Assembly: GCA_965206355.1 (NCBI GenBank) | Contig: OZ242212.1 | Span: 992,001-1,056,000, forward strand | Origin: Spongiihabitans sp965206355 | GTDB lineage: Bacteria; Pseudomonadota; Gammaproteobacteria; Arenicellales; Poriferihabitantaceae | Direction of reading: 5' to 3' | DNA: 64,000 bases | Shown: positions 35,290 to 43,491 of the stretch, piece after piece | How positions within the stretch are numbered: position 1 is the stretch's first letter | Layout of the letters: each line of letters starts with the position of its first letter | Program-made: the position numbers and the translations under genes | Notes under the pieces: model-generated | Told to the model about the DNA's origin: nothing | What the model saw: the letters and a program-made list of their open reading frames with translations, nothing else | The model's database searches: none

Positions 35290-36213
35290 ATGACAAACAA
35301 TCAAATTCAGTGGTATCCGGGGCATATGTATAAAGCCAGCAAGGAAATAATGGCAATGCTTAGAAAAGTGGATGTCTGTATTGAGTTACTTGATGCGCGG
35401 ATTCCTTTTAGTAGCGAAAACCCGATGTTAGCATTGTTTCGCCAGCAGAAACCGTGCCTGAAGGTGCTGTCGAAAAGCGATTTGGCGGATCCGCAACGGA
35501 CTACCCTGTGGCAGCAGCATTATGAATCTGACCGACAGAGCAAAGTGCTGGTTGCGGATATGCGAAAATCATCGGCTATTGCCCGAATTCCAGCACTGTG
35601 CCGACAACTTTACCATAGAAATGCCGCTTCAAAATCAACCCTTACCGTGATGGTGATGGGCATCCCCAATGTCGGCAAGTCAACCCTGATAAACCAGCTT
35701 GTTGGCAGGGCCGTCGCCAAAACTGGTGACCAACCGGCAATCACAAAAGTCCAGCAGCTTATTGAAATTGAAACGGGGTTTATGCTGCTGGATACGCCGG
35801 GTCTAATGTGGCCAAAAGTGGAGAACCGAAATAGTGGTTACCGGTTAGCGATAACGGGTGCTATTCGCGATACCGCAATTACTCATGAAGATGTTGCCGT
35901 TTTTGCCGCAGATTATTTTATGCAAATGCACCCGCAAAGGCTGATGGTACGTTATCGTCTGCAGACCTTACCCGAGCAAAGCCAGATACTGCTTGAGCAA
36001 GTAGGTAGGAGAAGGGGATGCCTGATTAAAGGGGGCAAGGTTGATAGCGATTGTGCGGCGAAATTATTTCTGGCAGATGTGCGCGAGGGCAGGTTAGGTA
36101 GATTCACGCTGGAAACACCCGAAATGATGCGGCAGGAACAAATAGAAGTTGATCAGCTTCGTCAAAAAAGCGCCGAAGTCCGTGGTCGAAAAAGAACAAT
36201 CCAGACTGGATGA
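35290..36213 (+). CDS. ylqF: YlqF/RbgA ribosome-biogenesis GTPase, circularly permuted
   Basis: 307-residue GTPase of 50S assembly. IQWYPGHMYKASKEI is the YlqF start. The permuted order is seen: G4 LSKSDL near residue 63, G1 GIPNVGKSTL near residue 120, G3 DTPGLMWPK near residue 167. The ATG at 35290 matches homologues. The C-terminal tail after ETPEMMRQE looks frameshifted: the +1 frame after about 36180 continues as the more natural coiled segment VEKEQSRLDDLQAKRVKLEQ before a stop at 36260. The catalytic part is complete, so the protein is probably active. Confidence 0.92.
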   Translation: MTNNQIQWYPGHMYKASKEIMAMLRKVDVCIELLDARIPFSSENPMLALFRQQKPCLKVLSKSDLADPQRTTLWQQHYESDRQSKVLVADMRKSSAIARIPALCRQLYHRNAASKSTLTVMVMGIPNVGKSTLINQLVGRAVAKTGDQPAITKVQQLIEIETGFMLLDTPGLMWPKVENRNSGYRLAITGAIRDTAITHEDVAVFAADYFMQMHPQRLMVRYRLQTLPEQSQILLEQVGRRRGCLIKGGKVDSDCAAKLFLADVREGRLGRFTLETPEMMRQEQIEVDQLRQKSAEVRGRKRTIQTG

Positions 36214-36260
36214 TTTACAGGCAAAGCGGGTTAAACTTGAACAGCAATTGATACACATGA

Positions 36261-36572
36261 ATTCTCGATGACGCTACCGAATCATCTCAATATCGTTTCT
36301 ACGATGCAAGCGATTCTTATATTTGCGAGGTGCGTTATGGAAGCGCAACCGCTAATGCCCTCCAGCGAGGGCTTTGGACTCATACAAAAAGCGGTTTAAA
36401 TTATTTTGATAGCATAACCAATGGATGGGTTGATTATTCTCACAATCCTATCCTGGTCCAACTATTTTCTCACGCGCTTGTTTCTTCTGATTTCGGCCAT
36501 AATGAGGCTCTTGCAAAAGTGAAAGATGATATTGTTAGACTCAAGCAGGCTTCCCGCTTTAAAGTCACATAA
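36261..36572 (+). pseudogene. 5'-truncated gene beside the methyltransferase, possible restriction-enzyme remnant
   Basis: A frame open just after a TGA reads DDATESSQYRFYDASDSYIC and then EVRYGSATANALQRGLWTHT, ending RLKQASRFKVT. It has no proper ATG; GTG at 36330 would lose conserved-looking sequence. The TAA shares its last base with the methyltransferase ATG, so both were one operon. Its position suggests the C-terminal part of a cognate restriction enzyme, but I recognise no catalytic motif. Confidence 0.45.
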
Positions 36573-37855
36573 TGCAAGGGCAAGTTCAAATTTTTCGTGA
36601 TTGGATTGATGTTCCAAAAACCGAAGGCATCAATTACGCAGGCTCAAAACTGAAACTGCTTCCACATATTTTTAATCTGTCAAAACAGACCGGAGCAAAA
36701 AGCATTTTTGACGGTTTTTCAGGATCCACCAGAGTAAGTCAATCTTTTGCACAAGCAGGATATCGCGTGGTATCAAATGATATTTCCGAATGGTCAAGAA
36801 TTTTTGCCACGTGCTATTTGAAAAACTTAAAAAACCCGAAAATATACCAACCTCTTATTGATCATTTAAATTCGCTTCCTCCGGAAGACGGATGGTTTAC
36901 TGAGAATTACGGTGGTGATGTTCGCTCTGGAACTTGCCACAATGCTATTCAGAAGGATGGAACCAAAAAGCCTTGGCAGAAAAAAAATACAAGGAAACTT
37001 GATGCAATCAGGAGAGAGATCGATGCCTTGATGCTTGATGACGTTTCCAAAAGTGTGGCATTGACAAGCCTGATTTTAGGGTTGAATGAGATAGACAGTA
37101 CTCTTGGTCATTTTGTTTCTTATTTAAAAGGAGACCTTTGCACGAAAGCCATTTCACCTGTATGCTGCGTTAAAAACGTACTCAATCGGTCATTTATAAG
37201 CATAAACTCCCTCATTCCGTGCGTTTTTGCCTTGCCTGAAAGCGAAATCATCTTCCGTGCAAAGGTCTCAAAAGATTGGTCGCCGCGTTCATTCAAAAAT
37301 TTACAATTGAAAGTGCCGCGGTTGTGGAAAAATGAAATCGAAAACACGGTGCTGTGTGGTGATGTTTTTAAGGTACTACCCGAAGCCGACGCCGATCTTG
37401 CTTATTTTGATCCTCCGTATGGGTCAAACAATGAAAAAATGCCACCTTCAAGGGTTCGGTACGCTTCGTATTATCATTTGTGGACGACCATATGTAAAAA
37501 TGATCATCCCGTGCTATTTGGCAAGTCCCTCCGCAGAAAAGACACATCCGATAAAGTGGCGGCTTCAGTGTTCGAGGAATTTCGTAGAAGCAAATCAGGA
37601 CGATTGGTTGTGGTGGAAGCCATAGAGCGTTTGCTGAAGGAAACTCCTTGCCGATGGATCTTGCTCTCTTACAGTTCCGGTGGACGAGCAACCGCGGAGG
37701 AATTAAACGAGGTGATAACGCGTAACGGAGAAATTGTGGATAGCGCAAAAATCGAGTATAAAAAAAATGTGATGGCCGCCATGAAATGGACAAATGAGTG
37801 GTTGCGGGAATCCAGCGAGCCGAACAAAGAATTCCTGTTTCTCATCCGAAAATAA
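36572..37855 (+). CDS. D12-class adenine DNA methyltransferase carrying an in-frame MITE
   Basis: 427-residue N6-adenine methyltransferase. GINYAGSKLKLLPHIF near residue 20 and FDGFSGSTRVSQSFA near residue 46 form the AdoMet site, and the catalytic motif is AYFDPPYGSNN near residue 282. Residues about 187-234 are encoded by MITE copy 5 and its target duplication (144 bp, 48 codons), inserted in frame between HFVSYLK and DWSPRSF. Without it the protein would be 379 residues, a normal size. The insertion falls between the AdoMet and DPPY motifs, so activity is uncertain. It overlaps the truncated upstream gene by one base, which suggests a former R-M operon. Confidence 0.87.
   Translation: MQGQVQIFRDWIDVPKTEGINYAGSKLKLLPHIFNLSKQTGAKSIFDGFSGSTRVSQSFAQAGYRVVSNDISEWSRIFATCYLKNLKNPKIYQPLIDHLNSLPPEDGWFTENYGGDVRSGTCHNAIQKDGTKKPWQKKNTRKLDAIRREIDALMLDDVSKSVALTSLILGLNEIDSTLGHFVSYLKGDLCTKAISPVCCVKNVLNRSFISINSLIPCVFALPESEIIFRAKVSKDWSPRSFKNLQLKVPRLWKNEIENTVLCGDVFKVLPEADADLAYFDPPYGSNNEKMPPSRVRYASYYHLWTTICKNDHPVLFGKSLRRKDTSDKVAASVFEEFRRSKSGRLVVVEAIERLLKETPCRWILLSYSSGGRATAEELNEVITRNGEIVDSAKIEYKKNVMAAMKWTNEWLRESSEPNKEFLFLIRK
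37131..37269 (+). mobile_element. 139-bp MITE-like element, copy 5, inside the methyltransferase gene
   Basis: Ends GAGACCTTTGCACG and CGTGCAAAGGTCTC with a perfect 5-bp duplication AAAAG on both sides. Removing the element and one AAAAG restores a continuous Y-L-K-D-W-S reading. The element is stop-free in this frame. Confidence 0.97.
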
Positions 37856-37862
37856 AACGAGA

Positions 37863-38070
37863 CTAGACAAGATGGCGAAGCGCGCCGCGCGTATCGAGTA
37901 ACAGCGCGCTTCTTTTGGCGATTAAATCGTAGTCGAAAGCATCGTGATCGGTGCAAATAATTACCAAATCTTGCTGCGCCAGCAGTTTGTCCGAAAGCGT
38001 CTTGCTATGTAAGTCGAAATGATAGTCTCGCAGGTTGCGCAGGCGCGCGACATGCGGATTGATGGGTATG
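37863..38070 (-). pseudogene. C-terminal fragment of a UDP-sugar dehydrogenase
   Basis: The minus frame ends NLRDYHFDLHSKTLSDKLLA, then QQDLVIICTDHDAFDYDLIA and LLLDTRG, the C-terminal domain of UDP-sugar 6-dehydrogenases of the WbpA/TviB type. About 68 codons match; the N-terminal 360 or so residues are missing. The frame remains open to 38201 but that part is unrelated. 38071-38198 shows nothing recognisable. Confidence 0.7.
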
Positions 38071-38198
38071 GGATGTAAAAGTTGGGTAGCCGTTGTGGAG
38101 GTTGGCAGGAGGGGTGCGTGACCGTGTTGCGCTTTACACGAATGAGAGAGGTTGTCTGCATCTGGACACAGCGTGTTTGGTTGCCGATGTGGTTGACT

Positions 38199-38433
38199 CA
38201 CATACCCGTATTTCTTGATGGAGCTACATCTGTCGTTGGTGTGTGCTATTCCGAATGCGAAATGGCTGGAATATATTCCTCAACTGGATATAATCACGAC
38301 CCAAGTGATACGGATTGAATAGGGCTATGCCTACCCATCAGATGTGCTGGGCATTGGCATTGATCGGGACTGGGATATCATCAATAAGACGGCATGGTTG
38401 TCTGAAAAATTAGCGCAGACAGGTGATGCGGCG
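38199..38433 (+). pseudogene. C-terminal fragment of an enolase-superfamily dehydratase (L-fuconate type)
   Basis: Reading across a frameshift near 38215, the sequence gives HIPVF...DGAT, then LHLSLVCAIPNAKWLEYIPQ, an in-frame TAG, and GYAYPSDVLGIGIDRDWD. This is the C-terminal end of mandelate-racemase-like sugar acid dehydratases. At least one frameshift and one nonsense codon are present and the catalytic barrel is missing. Its neighbours indicate L-fuconate dehydratase. Confidence 0.65.
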
Positions 38434-38434
38434 G

Positions 38435-38756
38435 ATGGCAATGCTGACAGGTATCAAATCCGAGAAGATAGAACAGTACAAGCGTCTGCATACGGCGATC
38501 TGGCCCGAAGTGCTGGTACAAATTGAACGTAGCAACATCCGTAATTACTCCATCCATCTGTGAGAACCAGAAAACTTGCTGTTCGGCTATCTGGAGTATT
38601 ATGGTGATGATTTTGCTGCTGATATGGCAACAATGTCCGAACATCCCGTAACTCAAGAATGTGAGGAACCTCACCGGCCAATGCCAATCTCCTTTAGCCA
38701 GTCGAATAGTCGGGGAACAGTAGCCGCCAATGTAGGAAATTTTTCATACGGAGTAA
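38435..38756 (+). pseudogene. Broken L-fucose/L-rhamnose mutarotase
   Basis: MAMLTGIKSEKIEQYKRLHT, then AIWPEVLVQIERSNIRNYSI, then HL-stop-EPENLLFGYLEYYGDDFAADMA identify the small mutarotase family. A TGA interrupts it near 38561. After TQE the reading must shift frame to follow NLTGQCQSPLASRIVGEQ-stop-PPM-stop-EIFHTE, which aligns with the family C-terminus. One frameshift and three nonsense codons make it clearly nonfunctional. Confidence 0.75.
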
Positions 38757-38760
38757 TAAT

Positions 38761-39508
38761 ATGGCTGATAAAAAAGCACGTCTAATCGGTAAAACCGCAC
38801 TGATTACTGCCGCCACTCAAGGTATCGGTCGCGCAACTGCGTATGCCTTTGCCGCTGAAGACGCACAGGTTTTTGCCACGGATATCAATAATGATGAAAT
38901 GCTAGCGGAACTGGAGGATGAAGGCATGACCGTGTTCAAGCTGGATGTAACCGGCGACACTGCCATTGTGGCGTTGCTGGCTGAAATTGGTACGCTGGAT
39001 GTGTTGTTCAACTGTGCTGGCACGGTGCATAATGGGACACATTTTGCAATGTGATGAGGCTGATTGGGACTTTTTTAATCTCAATGCCAAACTAATGTAT
39101 CGGATGACGCTTGCCGTTTTGCCGACGATGCTGGACAATGGCGGTGGCTCAATTATCAATATGTCTTCGGCCGCCTCTTCGCTGAAAGGGGTGCCGAACC
39201 GCTTTGTCTATTGTGCTTCCAAGTCTGCCGTAATCGGTATGAGCAAGGCGGTTGCGGCGGATTATATTACCCAAGGTATCCGTTGTAATGCGATCTGTCC
39301 GGGCACCGTGGACAGCCCTTCACTGCATGATCGTCTGCGGGCTACCGGCGACTACAGGGTTGCGCTGGAGGCATTTATTACCCGTCAGCCCTTGGGGCGT
39401 ATAGGCAAAGCCGAATAAATTGTTGCGTTGGCAGTGTATCTGGCGAGTGATGAAAGTGCTTTTACTACCGGACAAACACATATAATTGATGGCGGCCGGA
39501 CTGTCTAA
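38761..39508 (+). pseudogene. Broken SDR dehydrogenase, 2-keto-3-deoxy-L-fuconate dehydrogenase type
   Basis: The N-terminal frame has the NAD motif ALITAATQGIGRATAYAFAA and NCAGTVHNGT, then stops at 39053. The remainder continues in another frame with DWDFFNLNAKLMYRMTLAVL, INMSSAASS, the catalytic YCASK, and CNAICPGTVDSPS. A second break, TAA after GRIGKAE (39416-39418), separates IVALAVYLASDESAFTTGQ and DGGRTV. One frameshift near 39030-39045 plus one nonsense change explain both. The best match by pattern is the fuconate-pathway dehydrogenase. Confidence 0.8.
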
Positions 39509-39529
39509 AACTATCAGGAAATTATAATA

Positions 39530-40375
39530 ATGAAACTTTTAAGATATGGTGCTTTGGGTGCCGAGAAACCCGCTATTGTTGATGCCGATGGAAATATTCG
39601 TGATCTTTCGGCAGAGATTGCCGATGTTGCGGGGGAGGCACTGAGCGATCAGGTGCTGGATAGATTGCGGGCAATTGATCTAGCAGATTTGCCGATTGTG
39701 AGCGGTAATCCCCGCATTGGTGCTTGTGTCGGCAATGTCGGGAAATTTATTTGTATCGGTCTCAACTACGCTGACCATGCTGCTGAAAGTGGTCTGAAAC
39801 TACCCGCAGAACCAGTGGTCTTTTGCAAGGCGACTTCGTCCATTTGTGGCGCGAATGATAATCTGGAAATTCCGCGTGGTGCGGTGAAAACCGACTGGGA
39901 GGTTGAATTGGGGGTGGTTATCGGCAAGCAGACTAAATACGTTGCCGAAGCTGATGCGCTACAGCATGTTGCCGGCTACTGTGCGATTAACGATATATCC
40001 GAGCGCAATTTTCAGATACATCGTTGTGGTCAATGGATTAAAGGCAAGTCTGCCGATACCTTTGGGCCGGTTGGTCCGTGGTTGGTAACTCGTGATCAGG
40101 TGAGCGATCCGCAAGACCTGTTGATGTATTTGCAAGTGAACGGTCATCGTTATCAGCAGGGTTCGACTAAAACCATGCATTTCGGCGTGGCTTATCTGAT
40201 TGCCTATTTGTCGCAATTTATGAGTCTGCAAGCGGGTGATATTATTTCGACCGGCACCCCGCCAGGGGTCGGGCTGGGGCAAAAGCCCGAAGTCTATCTG
40301 CAAGCGGGCGATGAGATGGAGCTGGGTATTTCCGGACTGGGTGTGCAACGTCAAAAGGTTGTGCTTGGTCAATGA
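39530..40375 (+). CDS. Fumarylacetoacetase-family hydrolase, likely 2,4-diketo-3-deoxy-L-fuconate hydrolase
   Basis: 281 residues, apparently intact. FICIGLNYADHAAESGLKLP near residue 75, the metal-binding DWEVELGVVIGK near residue 125, NDISERNFQ near residue 160, KGKSADTFGPVGPWLV near residue 175 and ISTGTPPGVGLGQ near residue 240 are the FAH signature. In the non-phosphorylative L-fucose route this enzyme cleaves the diketo acid to pyruvate and lactate. Three pathway partners just upstream are pseudogenes, so this gene may have lost its role or kept a different one. GC and codon use look like the neighbours. Confidence 0.82.
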   Translation: MKLLRYGALGAEKPAIVDADGNIRDLSAEIADVAGEALSDQVLDRLRAIDLADLPIVSGNPRIGACVGNVGKFICIGLNYADHAAESGLKLPAEPVVFCKATSSICGANDNLEIPRGAVKTDWEVELGVVIGKQTKYVAEADALQHVAGYCAINDISERNFQIHRCGQWIKGKSADTFGPVGPWLVTRDQVSDPQDLLMYLQVNGHRYQQGSTKTMHFGVAYLIAYLSQFMSLQAGDIISTGTPPGVGLGQKPEVYLQAGDEMELGISGLGVQRQKVVLGQ

Positions 40376-40428
40376 GCAGATTTTCCGAAAATGTGTGAAG
40401 AAAAAAGAGCGGAAATATTGAAAAGTAT

Positions 40429-40676
40429 TTGCGCTGTATCGTTCCAGCGGATTCGTGCAAACCGTTTGATGTGCGCCAGATTATCACCCGCTTGGTGGAT
40501 GGCAGCGAATTCGATCTGTTCAAAGCCCTCTACGGAGCCATGCTGGTATGCGGATTCGCCCGCCTGCACGGCTATCCGGTCGGCATCGTCGCCAACAACG
40601 GCATCCTGTTTTCCGAATCCGCCCAGAAGGGCGCGCACTTCATCCAATTATGCGCCCAGCGGGGCCTGCCGGCTTG
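40429..40676 (+). pseudogene. Internal fragment of an acyl-CoA carboxylase beta subunit (methylcrotonyl-CoA type)
   Basis: One open frame reads CIVPADSCKPFDVRQIITRL, then VDGSEFDLFKALYGAMLVCG and GYPVGIVANNGILFSESAQK, ending QLCAQRGLPA. This matches the middle of methylcrotonyl-CoA carboxylase carboxyltransferase. Both ends are missing. It is visibly richer in GC than its surroundings. At about 40665-40676 it joins a different gene. Confidence 0.75.
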
Positions 40677-41075
40677 GTTGTCTATAATCGAAAAGAGGAC
40701 AGAGCACTGGGTGAAGTGACCAGGTTTCTGGTTTATAATCCATGTAAGCGTCAGCGCGGCGGAGATACTGTGGAACATTATTTTGAGCGTACCGAGTGTG
40801 TTGCTGGCGTTGAGGATATGCGTTTTCAGGAATTGATGCCAGATGTGTTAAGCTGGATCGAGCTAACCCGTATTGACCGCTTTATCTCTATGAGCAATAT
40901 GAAGTATGATGCTATTGTGGGTCAGGGTATTGAAATCGTGCATAGGATAGCTATTCCCTCAGATGTAAAAGTTGAAATGGATGCAAAGAAAGCGGCAGGT
41001 TATTTCACTGATGGCGAGGTGCTTTCAGCAGATGACCTTAAAGAAACTCACGGCAGAAGCCTGGAAGACTATTGA
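40665..41075 (+). pseudogene. C-terminal fragment of URC1-like GTP cyclohydrolase II
   Basis: From PAGLVVYNRKEDRALGEVTR the frame continues with FLVYNPCKRQRGGDTVEHYF, ERTECVAGVEDMRFQELMPD, ISMSNMKYDAIVGQGIEI and MDAKKAAGYFTDGE to TGA. This is about 136 residues of a protein normally over 400. It resembles the C-terminal part of the RibA-like GTP cyclohydrolase II paralogues used in the URC uracil-degradation pathway, not biosynthetic RibA. The gene next to it encodes URC4, which supports this. The catalytic zinc-binding half is absent. Confidence 0.65.
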
Positions 41076-41086
41076 GTAGGTAAGCA

Positions 41087-42346
41087 TTGTCCACGCAAGA
41101 CTTTGGTGTATTTGAATCTTTGCTTTGTGCCGATACCGTCCGCAAACGCTGTCGGCGAATTGGTGAACTCGCTCTGGTTGGGCAGGCTAATTGGTTTTCT
41201 ATCAATCAAACCAACTTTCAGCGATGTGTGAAACTGGTCGAAAATACCTGTTTACAAAACTATCCTGATTTGAATATTCCCTACCACAGCCGATGGCGTC
41301 ATTTTGATGTCGGAGAAACTAATCTGTGGCAACATTACACGCACGCGTTTAAGGGCAAGCGTAGTGAGCTCGCCCGTTCAGCCGTTGATCTTATATTTTT
41401 AAGTGTGTTGCTTGATGCGGGTGCGGGAGCGCGCTGGGTGTTTAAGGATCCGGTAACGGCTAAATCACTATCCCGATCAGAGGGCTTGGCAGCCGCCAGT
41501 ATTGATTTGTTCTTCAATCATATCGCCAGATTTGAACATATCAAAGGCTGGATTATGGATGTTGATAGTTTGCAATTGGTAACACCACAAAAACTCGCCA
41601 GTACCTTTCAGCATTCGTATAAAAATTCGTTGTCCGACATTGATGGACGGTCTGCCCTGCTTCAGGGGTTAGCCACCATTTTAGAAAGTTACCGGACTGA
41701 ACAGCAACTGTACAATCGTCCGAGCAATTTGATTGATGAATGTTTGGAGATGTCCAAAAAATCTTTTGGCAGGAAGGCTTCTATTGATGCGGCGGCAGTG
41801 CTAGCTATCGTCTTAAAGCGCTTTGGTGCGATGTGGCCGAAGGGTTATTATGTGCAAGGCAATGATTGCGAAGCTTTGAATTTGGGCGATTGTGGTTATC
41901 ATTCACAACTGACCACTGACGATGAAACCGAAGGAATTATTCCCTTTCATAAATTGTCGCAGTGGCTGACCTATTCTTTAATCGAACCACTACAATGGGC
42001 GGGTATCAATGTCGTTAATCTGGATGGGTTGACCGGCTTGTCAGAATATCGCAATGGTGGATTGTTTATAGATACCGGTTCATTGCAGCCACTGGATCAG
42101 GACCTGTTGTCTTCCAAGCTAACCGTAGATTCCGAGGCGGTCGTGGAATGGCGGGCGTTGACGGTATATCTGCTTGATCAACTGGCTGTTGAGTTACGCA
42201 CCATGCTGAAACTTTCAGAAAAGCAGCTGCCGTTGTATGCCGTGTTGCAGGGAGGAACTTGGTTGGCAGGAAGAGATCTGGCTACGCGATTGCGTCCGCA
42301 GGCGACAGCGCCGTTAAATCTGGTTGCTGACGGCAGCGTTTTTTAA
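41087..42346 (+). CDS. URC4/Urg3 family protein (DUF1688)
   Basis: 419 residues, intact. HSRWRHFDVGETNLW near residue 66, DLIFLSVLLDAGAGARWVFK near residue 102, SRSEGLAAAS, RPSNLIDECL and FGAMWPKGYYVQGND are typical of the family. URC4 is essential for the URC pyrimidine-degradation pathway in yeast, but its reaction has not been established in detail. It starts with TTG at 41087, eleven bases after the URC1-like fragment. With URC1 truncated, the pathway here is probably broken. Confidence 0.83.
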   Translation: MSTQDFGVFESLLCADTVRKRCRRIGELALVGQANWFSINQTNFQRCVKLVENTCLQNYPDLNIPYHSRWRHFDVGETNLWQHYTHAFKGKRSELARSAVDLIFLSVLLDAGAGARWVFKDPVTAKSLSRSEGLAAASIDLFFNHIARFEHIKGWIMDVDSLQLVTPQKLASTFQHSYKNSLSDIDGRSALLQGLATILESYRTEQQLYNRPSNLIDECLEMSKKSFGRKASIDAAAVLAIVLKRFGAMWPKGYYVQGNDCEALNLGDCGYHSQLTTDDETEGIIPFHKLSQWLTYSLIEPLQWAGINVVNLDGLTGLSEYRNGGLFIDTGSLQPLDQDLLSSKLTVDSEAVVEWRALTVYLLDQLAVELRTMLKLSEKQLPLYAVLQGGTWLAGRDLATRLRPQATAPLNLVADGSVF

Positions 42347-42368
42347 GTTAAGGAGGTAAGGGATAACG

Positions 42369-43301
42369 ATGACAGTGCTTGTTGATATTGCTGATCACTA
42401 CTGGATGGATCAACAGATGTTTATGCGGTTACTGGATGGTGGTATTGATGAGAGCCAAATTCGATTTTATCCGGAGATCGGCGCGACTGAAGATATTGTT
42501 ATGCTGGTTTGCGACAGGTTACGTGCCGGACTGGCGAAGCAATTATCCAATCTTGCGCTCATTCAGAAGCTGGGTGCAGGGGTCGAAACCATAGTTTATG
42601 ACCCTGATATATCCGCAAAGGTCAGGATAGCGCGGTTAAGACCAGCGGTGGTGGCTATGGAAATGGCACAGTTTTGTCTGACCTGTGTGTTGCAGGACGT
42701 TTACCATTTCAAGTTTCACAAGATGCATCAATTAAAAAACCAATGGATGCCGAAAGAACCAATGCAACCGCCCGATATTTGCATTGCTGTGCTTGGATTG
42801 GGGCATATTGGCGGTACAACGGCAAAACTGTTTCAGTCGCTGGCGTTTCATGTTATCGGCTGGAGCCGAACTGAAAAATCCATCACCGGCGTAGATTGTC
42901 GATGGGGTTTGGAAACGATAAACAGCGTTCTCGCAGAAGCTGATTATGTTATCGGTCTGTTACCTGCAACCGCAGAAACCATAAACCTGTTTGATCGTAG
43001 TCGCTTCAATGTCATGAAGTCTGACTCCACACTCATTAACGTCGGGCGTGGTAGCTTGATTGTTGAGCAGGATTTGCTGGATGCGCTGGAGCATGATTGT
43101 CTGGCGCATGCGATATTGGATGTAGTTCGGCAGGAACCGTTATCCATAGACAGCCCGCTATGGCAACATCCGAAAATCACGATAACGCCGCATGTTTCCG
43201 GTTGGCATCTGGATAATCTGCAGACGCTTGTAGATAACTACAATGCGCTCATTGAGGGAACACCGCTGTGCCATGAAATCAGTCGGGAACACGGTTATTG
43301 A
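42369..43301 (+). CDS. D-2-hydroxyacid dehydrogenase (GhrA-like)
   Basis: 310-residue NAD(P)-dependent dehydrogenase. The Rossmann loop AVLGLGHIGGTTAKLFQSL is near residue 143, NVGRGSLIVEQDLLDAL with the catalytic Arg near residue 225, LDVVRQEPL with the Glu near residue 255, and ITPHVSGW with the catalytic His near residue 275. It resembles glyoxylate/hydroxypyruvate reductase A. A strong TAAGGAGGT lies ahead of the ATG and the gap to URC4 is 22 bp, so they are co-transcribed. Substrate is unknown; glyoxylate or an intermediate of pyrimidine breakdown is possible. Confidence 0.85.
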   Translation: MTVLVDIADHYWMDQQMFMRLLDGGIDESQIRFYPEIGATEDIVMLVCDRLRAGLAKQLSNLALIQKLGAGVETIVYDPDISAKVRIARLRPAVVAMEMAQFCLTCVLQDVYHFKFHKMHQLKNQWMPKEPMQPPDICIAVLGLGHIGGTTAKLFQSLAFHVIGWSRTEKSITGVDCRWGLETINSVLAEADYVIGLLPATAETINLFDRSRFNVMKSDSTLINVGRGSLIVEQDLLDALEHDCLAHAILDVVRQEPLSIDSPLWQHPKITITPHVSGWHLDNLQTLVDNYNALIEGTPLCHEISREHGY

Positions 43302-43337
43302 CAATGTTTGCGCTTAATCGCAAATAATCCGCAATGG

Positions 43338-43353
43338 TGCACAAGCGTGTACA
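43338..43353. promoter_or_regulatory. Imperfect palindrome upstream of the propionate cluster
   Basis: TGCACAAGCGTGTACA matches its own complement at 12 of 16 positions (TGYACANGCNTGTRCA form). It lies 139 bp before the mutase start and could bind a regulator. No strong sigma70 promoter is clear in 43302-43491. Confidence 0.3.
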
Positions 43354-43491
43354 AAAACAGCCTACACCGAGCAGAGTGATATGGGTGATAACCTTGTGAT
43401 TTTTAGTGTCAAATTACCCTAATTTATTGAAAAGTACTGGGCTTGAATTTAGGTTACACTTAATTGAACGAAATGTGAATAATTTGAATAT

